A DNA stretch of 49,845 bases from a gamma proteobacterium L18 (GTDB lineage: Bacteria > Pseudomonadota > Gammaproteobacteria > Pseudomonadales > Pseudomonadaceae), in contig KI547170.1 of assembly GCA_000497835.1 (NCBI GenBank), positions 421,168 through 471,012 on the forward strand, read 5' to 3'. Position 1 is the first letter of the stretch. The number at the start of each line of letters is the position of its first letter. A model generated the notes under the pieces. It saw nothing but the letters and a program-made list of their open reading frames with translations. It did no database searches and had not been told where the DNA came from. The translations under genes were made by a program, and so were the position numbers. Shown here one piece after another: positions 39,097 through 48,493 of this stretch.

Positions 39097-39519
39097 ATGA
39101 AGGCACGTATCCAGTGGGCAGGCGAAGCCATGTTCCTCGGCGAATCGGGCAGTGGGCATGTGGTGGTAATGGACGGCCCGCCCGAGAGCGGCGGTCGCAA
39201 CCTGGGCGTGCGCCCCATGGAAATGCTGTTGCTGGGCCTGGGTGGCTGCAGCAATTTCGACGTGGTCAGCATCCTGAAGAAGTCGCGTCAGCCGGTGGAA
39301 AGCTGCGAAGCGTTCCTGGAAGCCGAGCGTGCCACTGAAGACCCCAAGGTGTTCACCAAGATCCATCTGCATTTCGTGGTGAAGGGCCGTGGTTTGAAGG
39401 AAGCCCAGGTGAAGCGCGCCGTCGAGCTGTCGGCCGAGAAATACTGCTCGGCCTCGATCATGCTGGGCCGTGCAGGCGTGGAAATTACCCACGACTACGA
39501 AATCATCGAGCTGGGCTGA
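39097..39519 (+). CDS. OsmC family protein (YhfA-like)
   Basis: This 140-aa OsmC-fold protein starts at ATG 39097 (MKARIQWAGEAMFLGESGSG), with GGAG 8 nt upstream; a GTG lies directly before it. The two redox cysteines expected in the family are at GLGGCSNFD and KYCSASIM, consistent with a thiol peroxidase-like fold, although the YhfA branch has no proven activity. It is divergent from vfr; the same pairing (yhfA next to crp) is seen in enterics. Confidence 0.92.
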   Translation: MKARIQWAGEAMFLGESGSGHVVVMDGPPESGGRNLGVRPMEMLLLGLGGCSNFDVVSILKKSRQPVESCEAFLEAERATEDPKVFTKIHLHFVVKGRGLKEAQVKRAVELSAEKYCSASIMLGRAGVEITHDYEIIELG

Positions 39520-39535
39520 GGTAGAGCGGCATACT

Positions 39536-39621
39536 GTGGGAGCGGGCTTTGCCCGCGAAGGCCACCCCGCGAAACATCCGGTTAAGCGCTTGGCCTCTTC
39601 GCGGGCAGAGCCCGCTCCCAC
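39536..39621. repeat. REP pair, family A (86 bp), copy 4
   Basis: Arms GTGGGAGCGGGCTTTGCCCG and CGGGCAGAGCCCGCTCCCAC lie between the convergent osmC and coq7 genes and fill almost the whole gap. Confidence 0.88.
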
Positions 39622-39627
39622 AACAGG

Positions 39628-40275
39628 TCAGATGCGGTAGGTGCTTTTGGTCATCACTTTGGCCAGCATGCTCATGCCGAACCGCACCGGTGCCGGGAAG
39701 CGGAAGCCGCCGGCATCCAGTGCCGAATCCGCGTGCTGCTCTTCATCCACGCGCATCTGCTCCAGGATGGCGCGAGACTTCTCGTCCTCCACCGGCAACT
39801 GTTCCAGATGCTCGTCCAGGTGTTTGCACACCTGATGCTCGGTGGCCGCCACGAAGCCCAGGCTGACACGGTCACTGATCAGCCCGGCCACGGCGCCGAT
39901 GCCGAACGACATGCCATAGAACAATGGGTTGAGCACGCTGGGGTGGCTGCCCAATTGGCGGATGCGCTGTTCGCACCAGGCCAGGTGGTCCACTTCTTCC
40001 TCGGCGGCATGCTCCATGGCCTTGCGTACCTGCGGCAGCTTGGCGGTCAGGGCCTGGCCTTGGTACAGCGCCTGGGCACACACTTCACCGGTGTGGTTGA
40101 TGCGCATCAGGCCAGCCACATGGCGGGTTTCGTCATCACTGAGTTTCGGGTCCGGCTGGACAATGGCCGGCGACGGCCGCGACGGCTGGCCGCTGAAAGG
40201 CAGCAGCGTGCGCATGGCCGTGTCGGCCTGCAGCAGCAGTCGGTCGAGAGGGGAGTAGTGACGTTCGGTAGCCAT
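39628..40275 (-). CDS. coq7: 2-nonaprenyl-3-methyl-6-methoxy-1,4-benzoquinol hydroxylase
   Basis: Coq7 is a membrane-associated di-iron hydroxylase for the last hydroxylation of ubiquinone synthesis, replacing UbiF in many bacteria. The 215-aa product shows the di-iron ligands in order: NHTGEVCAQ (Glu), [11 protein letters not shown] (ExxH), [14 protein letters not shown] (Glu) and [10 protein letters not shown] (ExxH). The stop lies 6 bp from the REP pair of osmC. Confidence 0.96.
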   Translation of the reverse strand: MATERHYSPLDRLLLQADTAMRTLLPFSGQPSRPSPAIVQPDPKLSDDETRHVAGLMRINHTGEVCAQALYQGQALTAKLPQVRKAMEHAAEEEVDHLAWCEQRIRQLGSHPSVLNPLFYGMSFGIGAVAGLISDRVSLGFVAATEHQVCKHLDEHLEQLPVEDEKSRAILEQMRVDEEQHADSALDAGGFRFPAPVRFGMSMLAKVMTKSTYRI

Positions 40276-40352
40276 TGGGCACCTCCGGATAGAATCACGG
40301 GGTGCAGTTTAACCCAAAATACCGTGCCAGAGCCTGCGACAGGTCAACACGG

Positions 40353-40419
40353 TGTGGGAGCTGGCTTGCCAGCGAGCTTTTCGGGCTCTGAAAAACTCGC
40401 TGGCAAGCCAGCTCCCACA
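40353..40419. repeat. REP pair, family C
   Basis: Inverted arms GGGAGCTGGCTTGCCAGCGA and TCGCTGGCAAGCCAGCTCCC lie in the HIT-coq7 gap, 4 bp after the HIT stop. Confidence 0.85.
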
Positions 40420-40423
40420 ACGA

Positions 40424-40762
40424 TCAGCCCGGCGGCCAGTGCATCTGACGCTGACCCAGCACATGCATATGAATGTGATAGACGGTCTGCCCACCCAATT
40501 CATTGCAATTCATCACTACGCGGAAACCTTCCTCGCAGCCCAGTTCCTTGGCCAGCCGCTGTGCGGTGAACAGAATATGACCGGCCAGGCCCTTGTCTTC
40601 CTCGGTGAGGTCGTTAAGGGTGCGGATCGGCTTTTTCGGGATCACCAGGAAATGCACCGGTGCCTGGGGCGCGATATCGTGGAAGGCCAGTACCTGGTCG
40701 TCCTCGTAGATGATCTTGGCAGGGATTTCCCTGTTGATGATCTTGGTGAACAGAGTATCCAC
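40424..40762 (-). CDS. HIT (histidine triad) family nucleotide hydrolase, HinT-like
   Basis: This 112-aa protein is a HinT-type purine nucleoside phosphoramidase. It has DTLFTKIINREIPAKIIYED at the N-terminus, HFLVIPKKPI in the middle and the histidine triad HIHMHVLG. I chose the GTG at 40762 (MDTLFTKI) because GGAGC lies 8 nt upstream and the family starts here. The upstream open frame runs into REP sequence and gives unconserved residues. Confidence 0.93.
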   Translation of the reverse strand: MDTLFTKIINREIPAKIIYEDDQVLAFHDIAPQAPVHFLVIPKKPIRTLNDLTEEDKGLAGHILFTAQRLAKELGCEEGFRVVMNCNELGGQTVYHIHMHVLGQRQMHWPPG

Positions 40763-40859
40763 AACGGTTGCTCCATGTTTGACGTCGGGCTTGAGTGTAC
40801 TCAGGCCTGCCTGCTTCGCCCAGCATTTTGCAGGAGGGTGTTGCCTGCGCATTGGCACT

Positions 40860-40946
40860 GTGGGAGCGGGCTCTGCCCGCGAAGAGGGCGCCATGGTGTT
40901 TCAGCTATTTCGCGGTGTTCTTTTCGCGGGTAGAACCCGCTCCCAC
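40860..40946. repeat. REP pair, family A (87 bp), copy 5
   Basis: Arms GTGGGAGCGGGCTCTGCCCG and CGGGTAGAACCCGCTCCCAC lie between the HIT and SDR genes, 7 bp from the SDR stop. Confidence 0.88.
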
Positions 40947-40953
40947 AGGGCGG

Positions 40954-41727
40954 TCAGCGGGGGCGGTAGGCGCGGTTGATGGCGCCGGCGATCTTGCGCA
41001 CCAGCCAGCGCGAACCCAGGCGGGCACCATAGGTCAGCAGGCGATTGCGGCGCCCCGGGATGATCACCGCACGGTTGCGAGCCAATGCCCGTACCGTGAA
41101 CAGCGCCACTTCCTCAGGGCTGAGCACGCGCTGGCTTTCAGCCAGGCGTTCGATCACCCGTCGCGACGAGCGCACCGGCCCTGGGCACAATACCGAAACC
41201 TTGACCCCGGACTGGCGCAGTTCCTCGCGCAACCCTTCGGAAAAACTCAACACGTAGGCCTTGCTGGCGGCATAGCTGCTCATCCACGGACCCGGCTGGA
41301 AGGCTGCCAGGGAGGCCACGTTGAGGATCTGCCCGCCACCCTGCACGGCCATGGCATTGCCGATCACATGGCACAGCCGCGCCAGGGCCAGGATATTGAC
41401 CTCGATAAGGTCCTGCTCCTGCATCCAGTCCTGGGCCAGGAAGTGCCCGTACGAACGCAGGCCCGCGCAGTTGATCAGCAGGTCGATGTGGCGGCTGCTC
41501 TCTTCGAGCTCCATCAACAACCCGGACAAACGCAGCGGTTCGCTCAAATCGCAGGCGCGGAACAGCACCTCCACACCGAAGCGTTGAGTCAGTTCAGTGG
41601 CCACGGCTTCCAGTGCGTCGCGTTGGCGGGCAACCAGAATCAGGTTGCGGCCACGCCGGGCGAGTGCTTCGGCCAGGGCAAGGCCCAGCCCTCTGGATGC
41701 GCCAGTGATCATGGCGTAACGGGTCAT
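40954..41727 (-). CDS. Short-chain dehydrogenase/reductase
   Basis: This 257-aa SDR has the NAD(P)-binding TGASRGLGLALAEAL (about residues 8-22), NCAG, and the catalytic Ser plus YxxxK (SSYAASKAY). Arg after the glycine motif (LVARQRDAL) suggests NADP(H). The substrate is unknown. The C-terminus is basic (RNRLLTYGARLGSRWLVRK), as in the membrane-peripheral DltE/YqjQ-like SDRs. ATG 41727 has GGAG about 6 nt upstream and is preferred over the ATG at 41739. Confidence 0.9.
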   Translation of the reverse strand: MTRYAMITGASRGLGLALAEALARRGRNLILVARQRDALEAVATELTQRFGVEVLFRACDLSEPLRLSGLLMELEESSRHIDLLINCAGLRSYGHFLAQDWMQEQDLIEVNILALARLCHVIGNAMAVQGGGQILNVASLAAFQPGPWMSSYAASKAYVLSFSEGLREELRQSGVKVSVLCPGPVRSSRRVIERLAESQRVLSPEEVALFTVRALARNRAVIIPGRRNRLLTYGARLGSRWLVRKIAGAINRAYRPR

Positions 41728-41823
41728 GCAGTTCTCCATACGAACGCCCCCGGCCACGACTCATCGATGAGGCGGGGCGCAGAGGGGGCGCTAGTCTACA
41801 GCGGGAGAGGCGGTTGTGCCGAG

Positions 41824-42609
41824 TCAGATTGCCTGCGAGTGGCGGGCTACCGAGGCGAAACCGCCCAGCAGGCCGGCAATGAACACCAGCGCCAGGAAGG
41901 CGACCCACAGCCAGGCCAGCACTTTCACGGCCGTGCTGTTGGGCGGGGCTGGCGGGCCGTATTGATTGACCCCGGGGTTGCCCGGCACCGCCATGACCAC
42001 AAATGGAAACACACTGCCCACGAACGGCACCAGGTTGAGCAGCCACATCCACCCAGTCCAGCCGGCGTCATGCAGGCGCTGCACGCTGATCTGCACGTTC
42101 ATGGTAATGAACGCAGCGACGGCAATGGCACCCAGGCCAATGGCCAGGGGCTTGGAGACGGCGGCCAGGGCGAGGCAGACGAACATCGCCGCACACGCGC
42201 CCAGTGTCAGGGCCATGGACCAGCCCAGGTAGCGCACCCGGCCGATCCGACCCTGCACGGTCATGACCTTCAGCGGGCCATAGATCGCTACCGGCGGCGC
42301 CACTTCCGATTGCGGCGGCGCGTAGGGGGAAAACGGCTGCTCGACAGGCTCGACCTTCTCCAGGCTCAACTCCACCTGCGCCTCCTCCTCAAGGCGAGCA
42401 TCGACGCCGGCCTGGTGCAGGGCTGCCAGGTATTTCTGCGCGGCATCCGGGGCAAGGTTGCGCTTGAGGGCGACCTTGCGCCCGGTAAACAGTTTTTCCA
42501 CGGCCAGCGAATCGCTCTTGAACAGCTGGGCGAGGTTGGCCTTGGCGGTTTCCAGGTCGACCCCCGGCAAGGGGCTGCCTTCGAAGACGATCTTGAACAG
42601 TGTTGTCAT
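41824..42609 (-). CDS. DUF805 membrane protein with an N-terminal soluble module
   Basis: This 261-aa protein begins with about 80 soluble residues (KIVFEGSPLPGVDLETAKAN, then GRKVALKRNLAPDAAQKY). An acidic and Pro-rich linker follows, then a DUF805 domain with about four membrane helices (YLGWSMALTLGACAAMFVCL; VQRLHDAGWTGWMWLLNLVP with the conserved RLHDxG; a final helix LAWLWVAFLALVFIAGLLGG). The N-terminal module recurs, from memory, in front of various membrane domains in pseudomonads. No function is known. It is 32 nt downstream of the monooxygenase gene and probably in its operon. Confidence 0.82.
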   Translation of the reverse strand: MTTLFKIVFEGSPLPGVDLETAKANLAQLFKSDSLAVEKLFTGRKVALKRNLAPDAAQKYLAALHQAGVDARLEEEAQVELSLEKVEPVEQPFSPYAPPQSEVAPPVAIYGPLKVMTVQGRIGRVRYLGWSMALTLGACAAMFVCLALAAVSKPLAIGLGAIAVAAFITMNVQISVQRLHDAGWTGWMWLLNLVPFVGSVFPFVVMAVPGNPGVNQYGPPAPPNSTAVKVLAWLWVAFLALVFIAGLLGGFASVARHSQAI

Positions 42610-42641
42610 GTGGGCGTCCTTGTCAGTTGAGCGCGGCCGGT

Positions 42642-43601
42642 TCAACGCGGCCAATAGTCGGGGAGGCGAGTGGCCAGTACCAGCGCCTTGCGGTATTCGT
42701 GGTCCAATCGCTCAATAAGTTCATCGGCGGTAGGGACATCTTCTATACCCCCCACCCCCTGGCCTGCCGACCAGATGGTTTTCCACGCCTTGGCTTCGTC
42801 ATCGATGGGCTTGAGCTTGGCTTGCGCACCGGCGGCGGCCAGTGTTGCCGGGTCAAACCCGGCATCCGTCAGGCTCTGGCGCATGAAGCTGGCCGGCACC
42901 CCCGATACTGCCGGGGTGTGAATGATGTCGGCGGCACGGGAAGCCAGCACCATGTCTTTGTAAGCATCCGGCGCGTGGCTTTCCTGGCAGGCAATAAAGC
43001 GCGTGCCCAGGTAGGCCAGGTCAGCCCCCAGCAGTTGCGCGGCCAGAATCTCGCGCCCGTGGTTGATGCACCCGGCCAGCAGCAGGGTCTTGTCGAAGAA
43101 TTGCCGGATCTCGGCCACCAGTGCAAACGGGCTCCAGGTACCGGCATGCCCACCGGCGCCGGCGGCGACCGCGATCAGGCCGTCGACGCCCACCTGTGCC
43201 GCCTTTTCGGCATGCCTGCGGGTAGTCACGTCATGAAACACCAGGCCGCCATAGCTGTGCACGGCGTCCACCACTTCCTTGGCCGCGCCCAGGCTTGTGA
43301 TGATGATCGGCACTTTGTGCTCGATGCAGATGGCCAAATCCGCTTCCACGCGCGGATTGCTGTTGTGCACGATCAGGTTGACCGCGTAGGGCGCTGGCTT
43401 CTCCAGCGTGGCCAGGCCTGCTTCGATTTCTTCCAGCCACTGCTTGAAGCCTGCGCTGTCGCGTTGGTTCAGCGCCGGAAAGCTGCCGACGATGCCATTG
43501 CGACAGCAGGCCAGTACCAGCTGCGGGTTGGAGATCAGAAACATCGGGGCTGCCACCACCGGCAGGCGCAGGCGTTGGTCCAGCAGCGGGGGCAGTGACA
43601 T
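42642..43601 (-). CDS. Nitronate monooxygenase / 2-nitropropane dioxygenase family FMN oxidoreductase
   Basis: This 319-aa TIM-barrel flavoenzyme starts MSLPPLLDQRLRLPVVAAPM. It has the flavin-binding AAGAGGHAGTWSPFALV and AGCINHGREILAAQLLGADL followed by YLGTRF. The GGHAGT stretch carries the histidine that acts as base in nitronate monooxygenases. It oxidises nitronates or acts as an NAD(P)H:quinone reductase; the sequence does not decide which. It lies 30 nt downstream of hemJ on the same strand. Confidence 0.9.
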   Translation of the reverse strand: MSLPPLLDQRLRLPVVAAPMFLISNPQLVLACCRNGIVGSFPALNQRDSAGFKQWLEEIEAGLATLEKPAPYAVNLIVHNSNPRVEADLAICIEHKVPIIITSLGAAKEVVDAVHSYGGLVFHDVTTRRHAEKAAQVGVDGLIAVAAGAGGHAGTWSPFALVAEIRQFFDKTLLLAGCINHGREILAAQLLGADLAYLGTRFIACQESHAPDAYKDMVLASRAADIIHTPAVSGVPASFMRQSLTDAGFDPATLAAAGAQAKLKPIDDEAKAWKTIWSAGQGVGGIEDVPTADELIERLDHEYRKALVLATRLPDYWPR

Positions 43602-43631
43602 GACGGTTCTCGCTTCAGCAGTGGGTTGATG

Positions 43632-44057
43632 TCAGAACGGTTTGACCACGACCAGAATTACGATAGCCAGCAAAAACAGAACGGGAACTTCGTTGAACCA
43701 GCGATAAAAGACATGAGAGCGGGTGTTTTCTCCACGGGCAAAGCGTTTCACCTGGGCGCCGCACATATGATGGTAGCCAATCAGCAGGAACACGAAGGTG
43801 AGTTTGGCGTGCAGCCAGCCCTGGCTCAGGTAGCCGGGGATCAGGTAAACCAGCCAGGCGCCGAACACCAGGGTAGCGATCATCGACGGGCCCATGATGC
43901 CGCGGTACAGCTTGCGCTCCATCACCATGAAGCGCTGCTTGCTGACGTCATCCTCGGCGCTGGCGTGGTAGACGAACAGGCGGGGCAGGTAAAACAGGCC
44001 GGCAAACCAGCAGACGATGCTGACGATGTGCAGGGCTTTGATCCATAAATAGAGCAT
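43632..44057 (-). CDS. hemJ: Protoporphyrinogen IX oxidase HemJ
   Basis: HemJ is the small membrane protoporphyrinogen oxidase used by bacteria without HemG or HemY. The 141-aa product has four hydrophobic helices: [20 protein letters not shown] (with the conserved haem-ligand-type His10), [36 protein letters not shown] (conserved Lys) and [18 protein letters not shown]. It may also be annotated CopD-like or UPF0093. It is divergent from argC and may head the hemJ-NMO-DUF805 group. Confidence 0.92.
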   Translation of the reverse strand: MLYLWIKALHIVSIVCWFAGLFYLPRLFVYHASAEDDVSKQRFMVMERKLYRGIMGPSMIATLVFGAWLVYLIPGYLSQGWLHAKLTFVFLLIGYHHMCGAQVKRFARGENTRSHVFYRWFNEVPVLFLLAIVILVVVKPF

Positions 44058-44127
44058 TTTCTTGGGTTTCCAGGTTCACGGTAGCGCCGATAGTAGTTCC
44101 CCTGGCTGCCACACGTCACCTCAACGG

Positions 44128-44157
44128 TTGTTAGCAGATGCTCTGGGCCCGTATTAT
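44128..44157 (+). promoter_or_regulatory. Candidate sigma-70 promoter of argC
   Basis: TTGTTA (44128-44133), 18-nt spacer and TATTAT (44152-44157) lie 39 bp upstream of the argC ATG. Confidence 0.5.
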
Positions 44158-44196
44158 CAGCGGTTTCCTAGTCGGTTCGTTGAAAGGGGCAGGTTT

Positions 44197-45231
44197 ATGG
44201 TCAAGGTCGGTATCGTCGGCGGCACGGGTTACACCGGGGTCGAGCTGCTGCGTCTGTTGGCATCGCATCCGCAGGCAGAAGTCGCGGTCATCACCTCGCG
44301 CTCCGAGGCGGGCACATCGGTTGCCGACATGTATCCCAACCTGCGCGGTCACTACGACAACCTGTGTTTCAGCGTGCCGGACACCAAGACCCTGGGCGCC
44401 TGCGACGTGGTGTTCTTCGCCACCCCGCACGGTGTTGCCCACTCCCTGGCCGGTGAACTGCTGGCGGCCGGCACCAAGGTCATCGACCTTTCCGCGGACT
44501 TCCGCCTGCAGGACGCCGAAGAATGGGCCAAGTGGTACGGCCAGCCTCATGGTGCCCCTGAGCTGTTGAAGGATGCGGTCTACGGCCTGCCCGAGGTCAA
44601 CCGCGAGCAAATCCGCAATGCCCGCCTGATCGCCGTGCCGGGTTGCTACCCAACCGCCACCCAACTGGGTTTCCTGCCGTTGCTGGAAGCTGGCCTGGCC
44701 GACGCCTCGCGCCTGATCGCCGACTGCAAGTCGGGTGTCAGCGGCGCCGGTCGTGGTGCTGCCGTGGGCTCGCTGTTCTGCGAAGCCGGTGAAAGCATGA
44801 AGGCGTACTCGGTCAAGGGCCACCGCCACCTGCCGGAAATTACCCAGGGCCTGCGCCGCGCCGCCGGTGGTGATGTCGGCCTGACCTTCGTACCACACCT
44901 GACGCCGATGATCCGTGGCATTCACTCCACCCTGTACGCAACTGTCGTGGACAAGGCGGTGGACCTGCAGGCGCTGTTCGAGAAGCGTTATGCCGACGAG
45001 CCGTTCGTCGACGTCATGCCCGCTGGCAGCCACCCGGAAACCCGCAGCGTGCGGGGTGCCAACGTTTGCCGTATCGCCGTGCACCGGCCACAGGGCGGTG
45101 ACCTGGTGGTAGTGCTGTCGGTCATCGACAACCTGGTCAAGGGGGCATCGGGCCAGGCGGTGCAGAACCTCAACATCCTCTTCGGCCTCGACGAGCGCCT
45201 GGGCCTGTCCCACGCCGGCATGCTGCCGTAA
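44197..45231 (+). CDS. argC: N-acetyl-gamma-glutamyl-phosphate reductase
   Basis: ArgC reduces N-acetylglutamyl-phosphate with NADPH in arginine synthesis. The 344-aa product starts [20 protein letters not shown] (dinucleotide fold). The active-site cysteine is in [12 protein letters not shown], then [10 protein letters not shown] and the catalytic histidine region [22 protein letters not shown] precedes the ATG. It is followed by a GC hairpin and then the erpA promoter, so it is probably monocistronic. Confidence 0.98.
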   Translation: MVKVGIVGGTGYTGVELLRLLASHPQAEVAVITSRSEAGTSVADMYPNLRGHYDNLCFSVPDTKTLGACDVVFFATPHGVAHSLAGELLAAGTKVIDLSADFRLQDAEEWAKWYGQPHGAPELLKDAVYGLPEVNREQIRNARLIAVPGCYPTATQLGFLPLLEAGLADASRLIADCKSGVSGAGRGAAVGSLFCEAGESMKAYSVKGHRHLPEITQGLRRAAGGDVGLTFVPHLTPMIRGIHSTLYATVVDKAVDLQALFEKRYADEPFVDVMPAGSHPETRSVRGANVCRIAVHRPQGGDLVVVLSVIDNLVKGASGQAVQNLNILFGLDERLGLSHAGMLP

Positions 45232-45238
45232 ATGCCAC

Positions 45239-45261
45239 GGCCGGCGCTCCGCGCGCCGGCC
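45239..45261 (+). terminator. GC hairpin after argC
   Basis: Perfect 9-bp arms GGCCGGCGC and GCGCCGGCC with a 5-nt loop start 7 nt after the argC stop. The T-rich stretch (CCCTTTTT) comes about 16 nt later, so termination is possible but not classical. Confidence 0.5.
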
Positions 45262-45273
45262 AGCGCACAATAG

Positions 45274-45303
45274 TTGACCCTTTTTCTGGGAGAAGCGGAT
45301 AAT
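45274..45303 (+). promoter_or_regulatory. sigma-70-like promoter of erpA
   Basis: TTGACC (45274-45279), 18-nt spacer and GATAAT (45298-45303) lie 45 bp upstream of the erpA ATG. This is the best promoter match in the window. Confidence 0.65.
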
Positions 45304-45348
45304 GGCGCCATTACGTTTTATGGCGGCTTACGCCGGGAGAGAGTCAGC

Positions 45349-45699
45349 ATGAGCGTCGAATCCTTCACACCCACGGCTTTGCAATTCACCCACGGTGCTG
45401 CGCACAAGGTGAAGACCCTGGTCGATGAAGAAGGCAATGAGCGTCTGAAACTGCGGGTTTTCGTGACCGGTGGCGGTTGCTCGGGCTTCCAGTACGGCTT
45501 CACCTTCGATGAGGACGTGGCCGAAGATGACACCATCGTCGAGCGCGAAGGCGTCAGCCTGGTGGTCGATCCGATGAGCTTCCAGTACCTGGCAGGCGCA
45601 GAAGTGGACTACCAGGAAGGCCTGGAAGGCTCGCGCTTCGTGATCAACAACCCCAACGCTTCCACTACTTGCGGTTGCGGTCAGTCGTTCTCGATCTGA
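45349..45699 (+). CDS. erpA: Iron-sulfur cluster insertion protein ErpA
   Basis: ErpA is an A-type carrier that delivers Fe-S clusters to apo-enzymes such as IspG. The 116-aa product has the three conserved cysteines in [11 protein letters not shown] and CGCGQSF. The family length is about 115. It has its own promoter and a strong bidirectional terminator at 45714-45741. Confidence 0.97.
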   Translation: MSVESFTPTALQFTHGAAHKVKTLVDEEGNERLKLRVFVTGGGCSGFQYGFTFDEDVAEDDTIVEREGVSLVVDPMSFQYLAGAEVDYQEGLEGSRFVINNPNASTTCGCGQSFSI

Positions 45700-45713
45700 C
45701 GGTTGTGCAATGA

Positions 45714-45741
45714 AAAACGCCGCGTTCATACGCGGCGTTTT
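45714..45741. terminator. Bidirectional intrinsic terminator between erpA and anmK
   Basis: Perfect 12-bp arms AAAACGCCGCGT and ACGCGGCGTTTT with a 4-nt loop (TCAT). The A-run on one side and T-run on the other let it stop both the erpA (plus) and anmK (minus) transcripts. Confidence 0.9.
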
Positions 45742-45753
45742 GCTGTCTGCGAT

Positions 45754-46848
<1,095 letters not shown>

Positions 46849-48282
46849 TTATTTCTTGCTCGCAACCATGGTGGATTTCTCCTGGTCCATCTGTGCCATC
46901 AGGGGTTGGGCGACCTGCATGAAGCGGGCCTTCTCATTCTTGGCGATCGGGTCGGCCATGGGCAGCTTCTGGCCCAGCGGGTCGACGTGTACGCCGTTGA
47001 CCTGGAACTCGTAGTGCACGTGTGGGCCAGTCGACAGGCCGGTAGTACCAATGTAGCCGATAACCTGGCCCTGCTTGACCACGGAGCCGGCATGAATGCC
47101 TTTGGCGAAGCCTTGCATGTGTCCGTAGAGGGTCTTGTAGGTCTTGCCGTGGGCGATGATCACGGTGTTGCCGTAACCGCCACGACGCCCGGCCAGCTCC
47201 ACCTTGCCGTCACCGGTGGCCTTGATCGGCGTGCCGCGTGGGGCAGCGTAGTCAACGCCCTGGTGCGCGCGGATCTTGTTCAGGATGGGGTGGAAGCGAC
47301 CTACCGAGAAGCGCGAGCTGATACGTGCGAAGTCCACTGGCGAGCGCACGAACGCCTTGCGCATGCTGTTGCCTTCGGCGGTGTAGTAGTTGGTGGTGCC
47401 CTGTTTGCTGGTGTAGCGCACGGCGGTGTAGGTCTTGCCGCGGTTGGTGAAGCGGGCGGCGAGAATGTTGCCGGTACCGATTACCTTGCCATTGAGCACT
47501 TTCTGTTCGTACATCACGTCAAACACGTCACCCTGGCGGATGTCCTGGGCGAAGTCGACGTCGTAGTTGAAGATGTTCACCAGGTCCATCACCTGGTTGT
47601 GGGACAGGCCGGCGCGTTGGCCGGACAGCGACAGCGAGTTCTTGATCACACCGTGGGCGTAGGCCTCCCGCATGGTCGGCTTGATCACGTCGCGGTTGAA
47701 GGCGAAGCCCTTGGCGCCGCGCACCAGGCGGATGGTCTCGGTGTTGCTGAGCTTGGTGTGCAGGCTGGTCAGCTGGCCTTCAGGGCTGATTTCGAACTCC
47801 AGCACCTGGCCGTTCTTGAGCTGGGCGAACTGCTTGGCCTGTTTGTCGCTGGACATCACTTCCTGAGCGGCGGTGGCTGGCAGGCCCGCCTCCTCGAACA
47901 GCTTGGACAGGGTGTCGCCCTTGCGCACGGTCACTTCACGGTGGCCAGGGGCTTTTTTGTCGCTGTCATCGGCCTTGGCAACCGGTGCCGGTGCGGCGGC
48001 GTCTGCGGTGTTGCTGTCCTGATCGTCTTCGTTGTCAATGTGTGCGAAAGGCGCCTGCACGGCCTCCTGTTCGCCCAGATCGGTTGCCGGAGCGTCCTGT
48101 TGGGCTTGTTTGAGCTGGTCTGCCGGAGTTTGCAGCTCCAGGGGGGCGGAGGTGCGTTTGGCCTCTACTTCGCTGGAGGGAAACACCAGCAGGGCAAGGC
48201 TGAGAAGGGCGGCGATGCCGCTGGCAGCCAGTAGATGACTCTTCGGATAAAGCGGGGGCGCTTTAGGCGGTTCGGTGGTCAT
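46849..48282 (-). CDS. M23 family peptidoglycan DD-endopeptidase (MepM-like)
   Basis: This 477-aa envelope protein has a short cytoplasmic N-terminus and a membrane anchor (LLAASGIAALLSLALLVFP, about 19-37). A Gln/Asp-rich spacer and an OapA/LysM-like region (VRKGDTLSKLFEEAGL) follow. The LytM domain near the C-terminus has zinc ligands in HQGVDYAAPRG and HVHYEFQVNGVHVDP, with GYGNTVIIAHGKTYKTLYGH before. It likely cleaves peptide crosslinks during wall growth. I chose ATG 48282 (MTTEPPKAPPLYPKSH); the upstream open frame crosses AT-rich promoter DNA. The Shine-Dalgarno is poor. It is upstream of anmK with a 3-nt gap. Confidence 0.93.
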   Translation of the reverse strand: MTTEPPKAPPLYPKSHLLAASGIAALLSLALLVFPSSEVEAKRTSAPLELQTPADQLKQAQQDAPATDLGEQEAVQAPFAHIDNEDDQDSNTADAAAPAPVAKADDSDKKAPGHREVTVRKGDTLSKLFEEAGLPATAAQEVMSSDKQAKQFAQLKNGQVLEFEISPEGQLTSLHTKLSNTETIRLVRGAKGFAFNRDVIKPTMREAYAHGVIKNSLSLSGQRAGLSHNQVMDLVNIFNYDVDFAQDIRQGDVFDVMYEQKVLNGKVIGTGNILAARFTNRGKTYTAVRYTSKQGTTNYYTAEGNSMRKAFVRSPVDFARISSRFSVGRFHPILNKIRAHQGVDYAAPRGTPIKATGDGKVELAGRRGGYGNTVIIAHGKTYKTLYGHMQGFAKGIHAGSVVKQGQVIGYIGTTGLSTGPHVHYEFQVNGVHVDPLGQKLPMADPIAKNEKARFMQVAQPLMAQMDQEKSTMVASKK

Positions 48283-48353
48283 AGGTAATTTTGACTTTGA
48301 AAAAAGATGAAATGGAATAGATGAATGACATGATAAAGATGAAATAACTGTAT

Positions 48354-48382
48354 AAAATATAACCAAATCCTCTCCAAAGCAA
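48354..48382 (-). promoter_or_regulatory. Candidate promoter of the M23 endopeptidase-anmK operon
   Basis: On the minus strand TTGCTT (48382-48377), 17-nt spacer and TATTTT (48359-48354) precede an AT-rich leader of about 70 nt. The AT content of 48290-48365 is far above the rest of the window. Confidence 0.5.
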
Positions 48383-48431
48383 GCTCGCAGACGCCTCGAC
48401 CCGCCGCTGGGGTCACATGCAAGCCAAAAAC

Positions 48432-48459
48432 TTGTATTTGGTGCCTGATCTTGTATGTT
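48432..48459 (+). promoter_or_regulatory. Candidate promoter of tyrS
   Basis: TTGTAT (48432-48437), 16-nt spacer and TATGTT (48454-48459) lie 34 bp upstream of the tyrS ATG. The match is moderate. I see no T-box-like leader. Confidence 0.4.
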
Positions 48460-48493
48460 GGTCCCCTTTTAATCTTTGCCTTGCGGGTTGGTT

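Noticed and set aside
40795..42630. A 611-codon plus-strand frame over the SDR and DUF805 genes
   Set aside because: It begins inside a REP pair and reads antisense through two recognisable genes; no domain.
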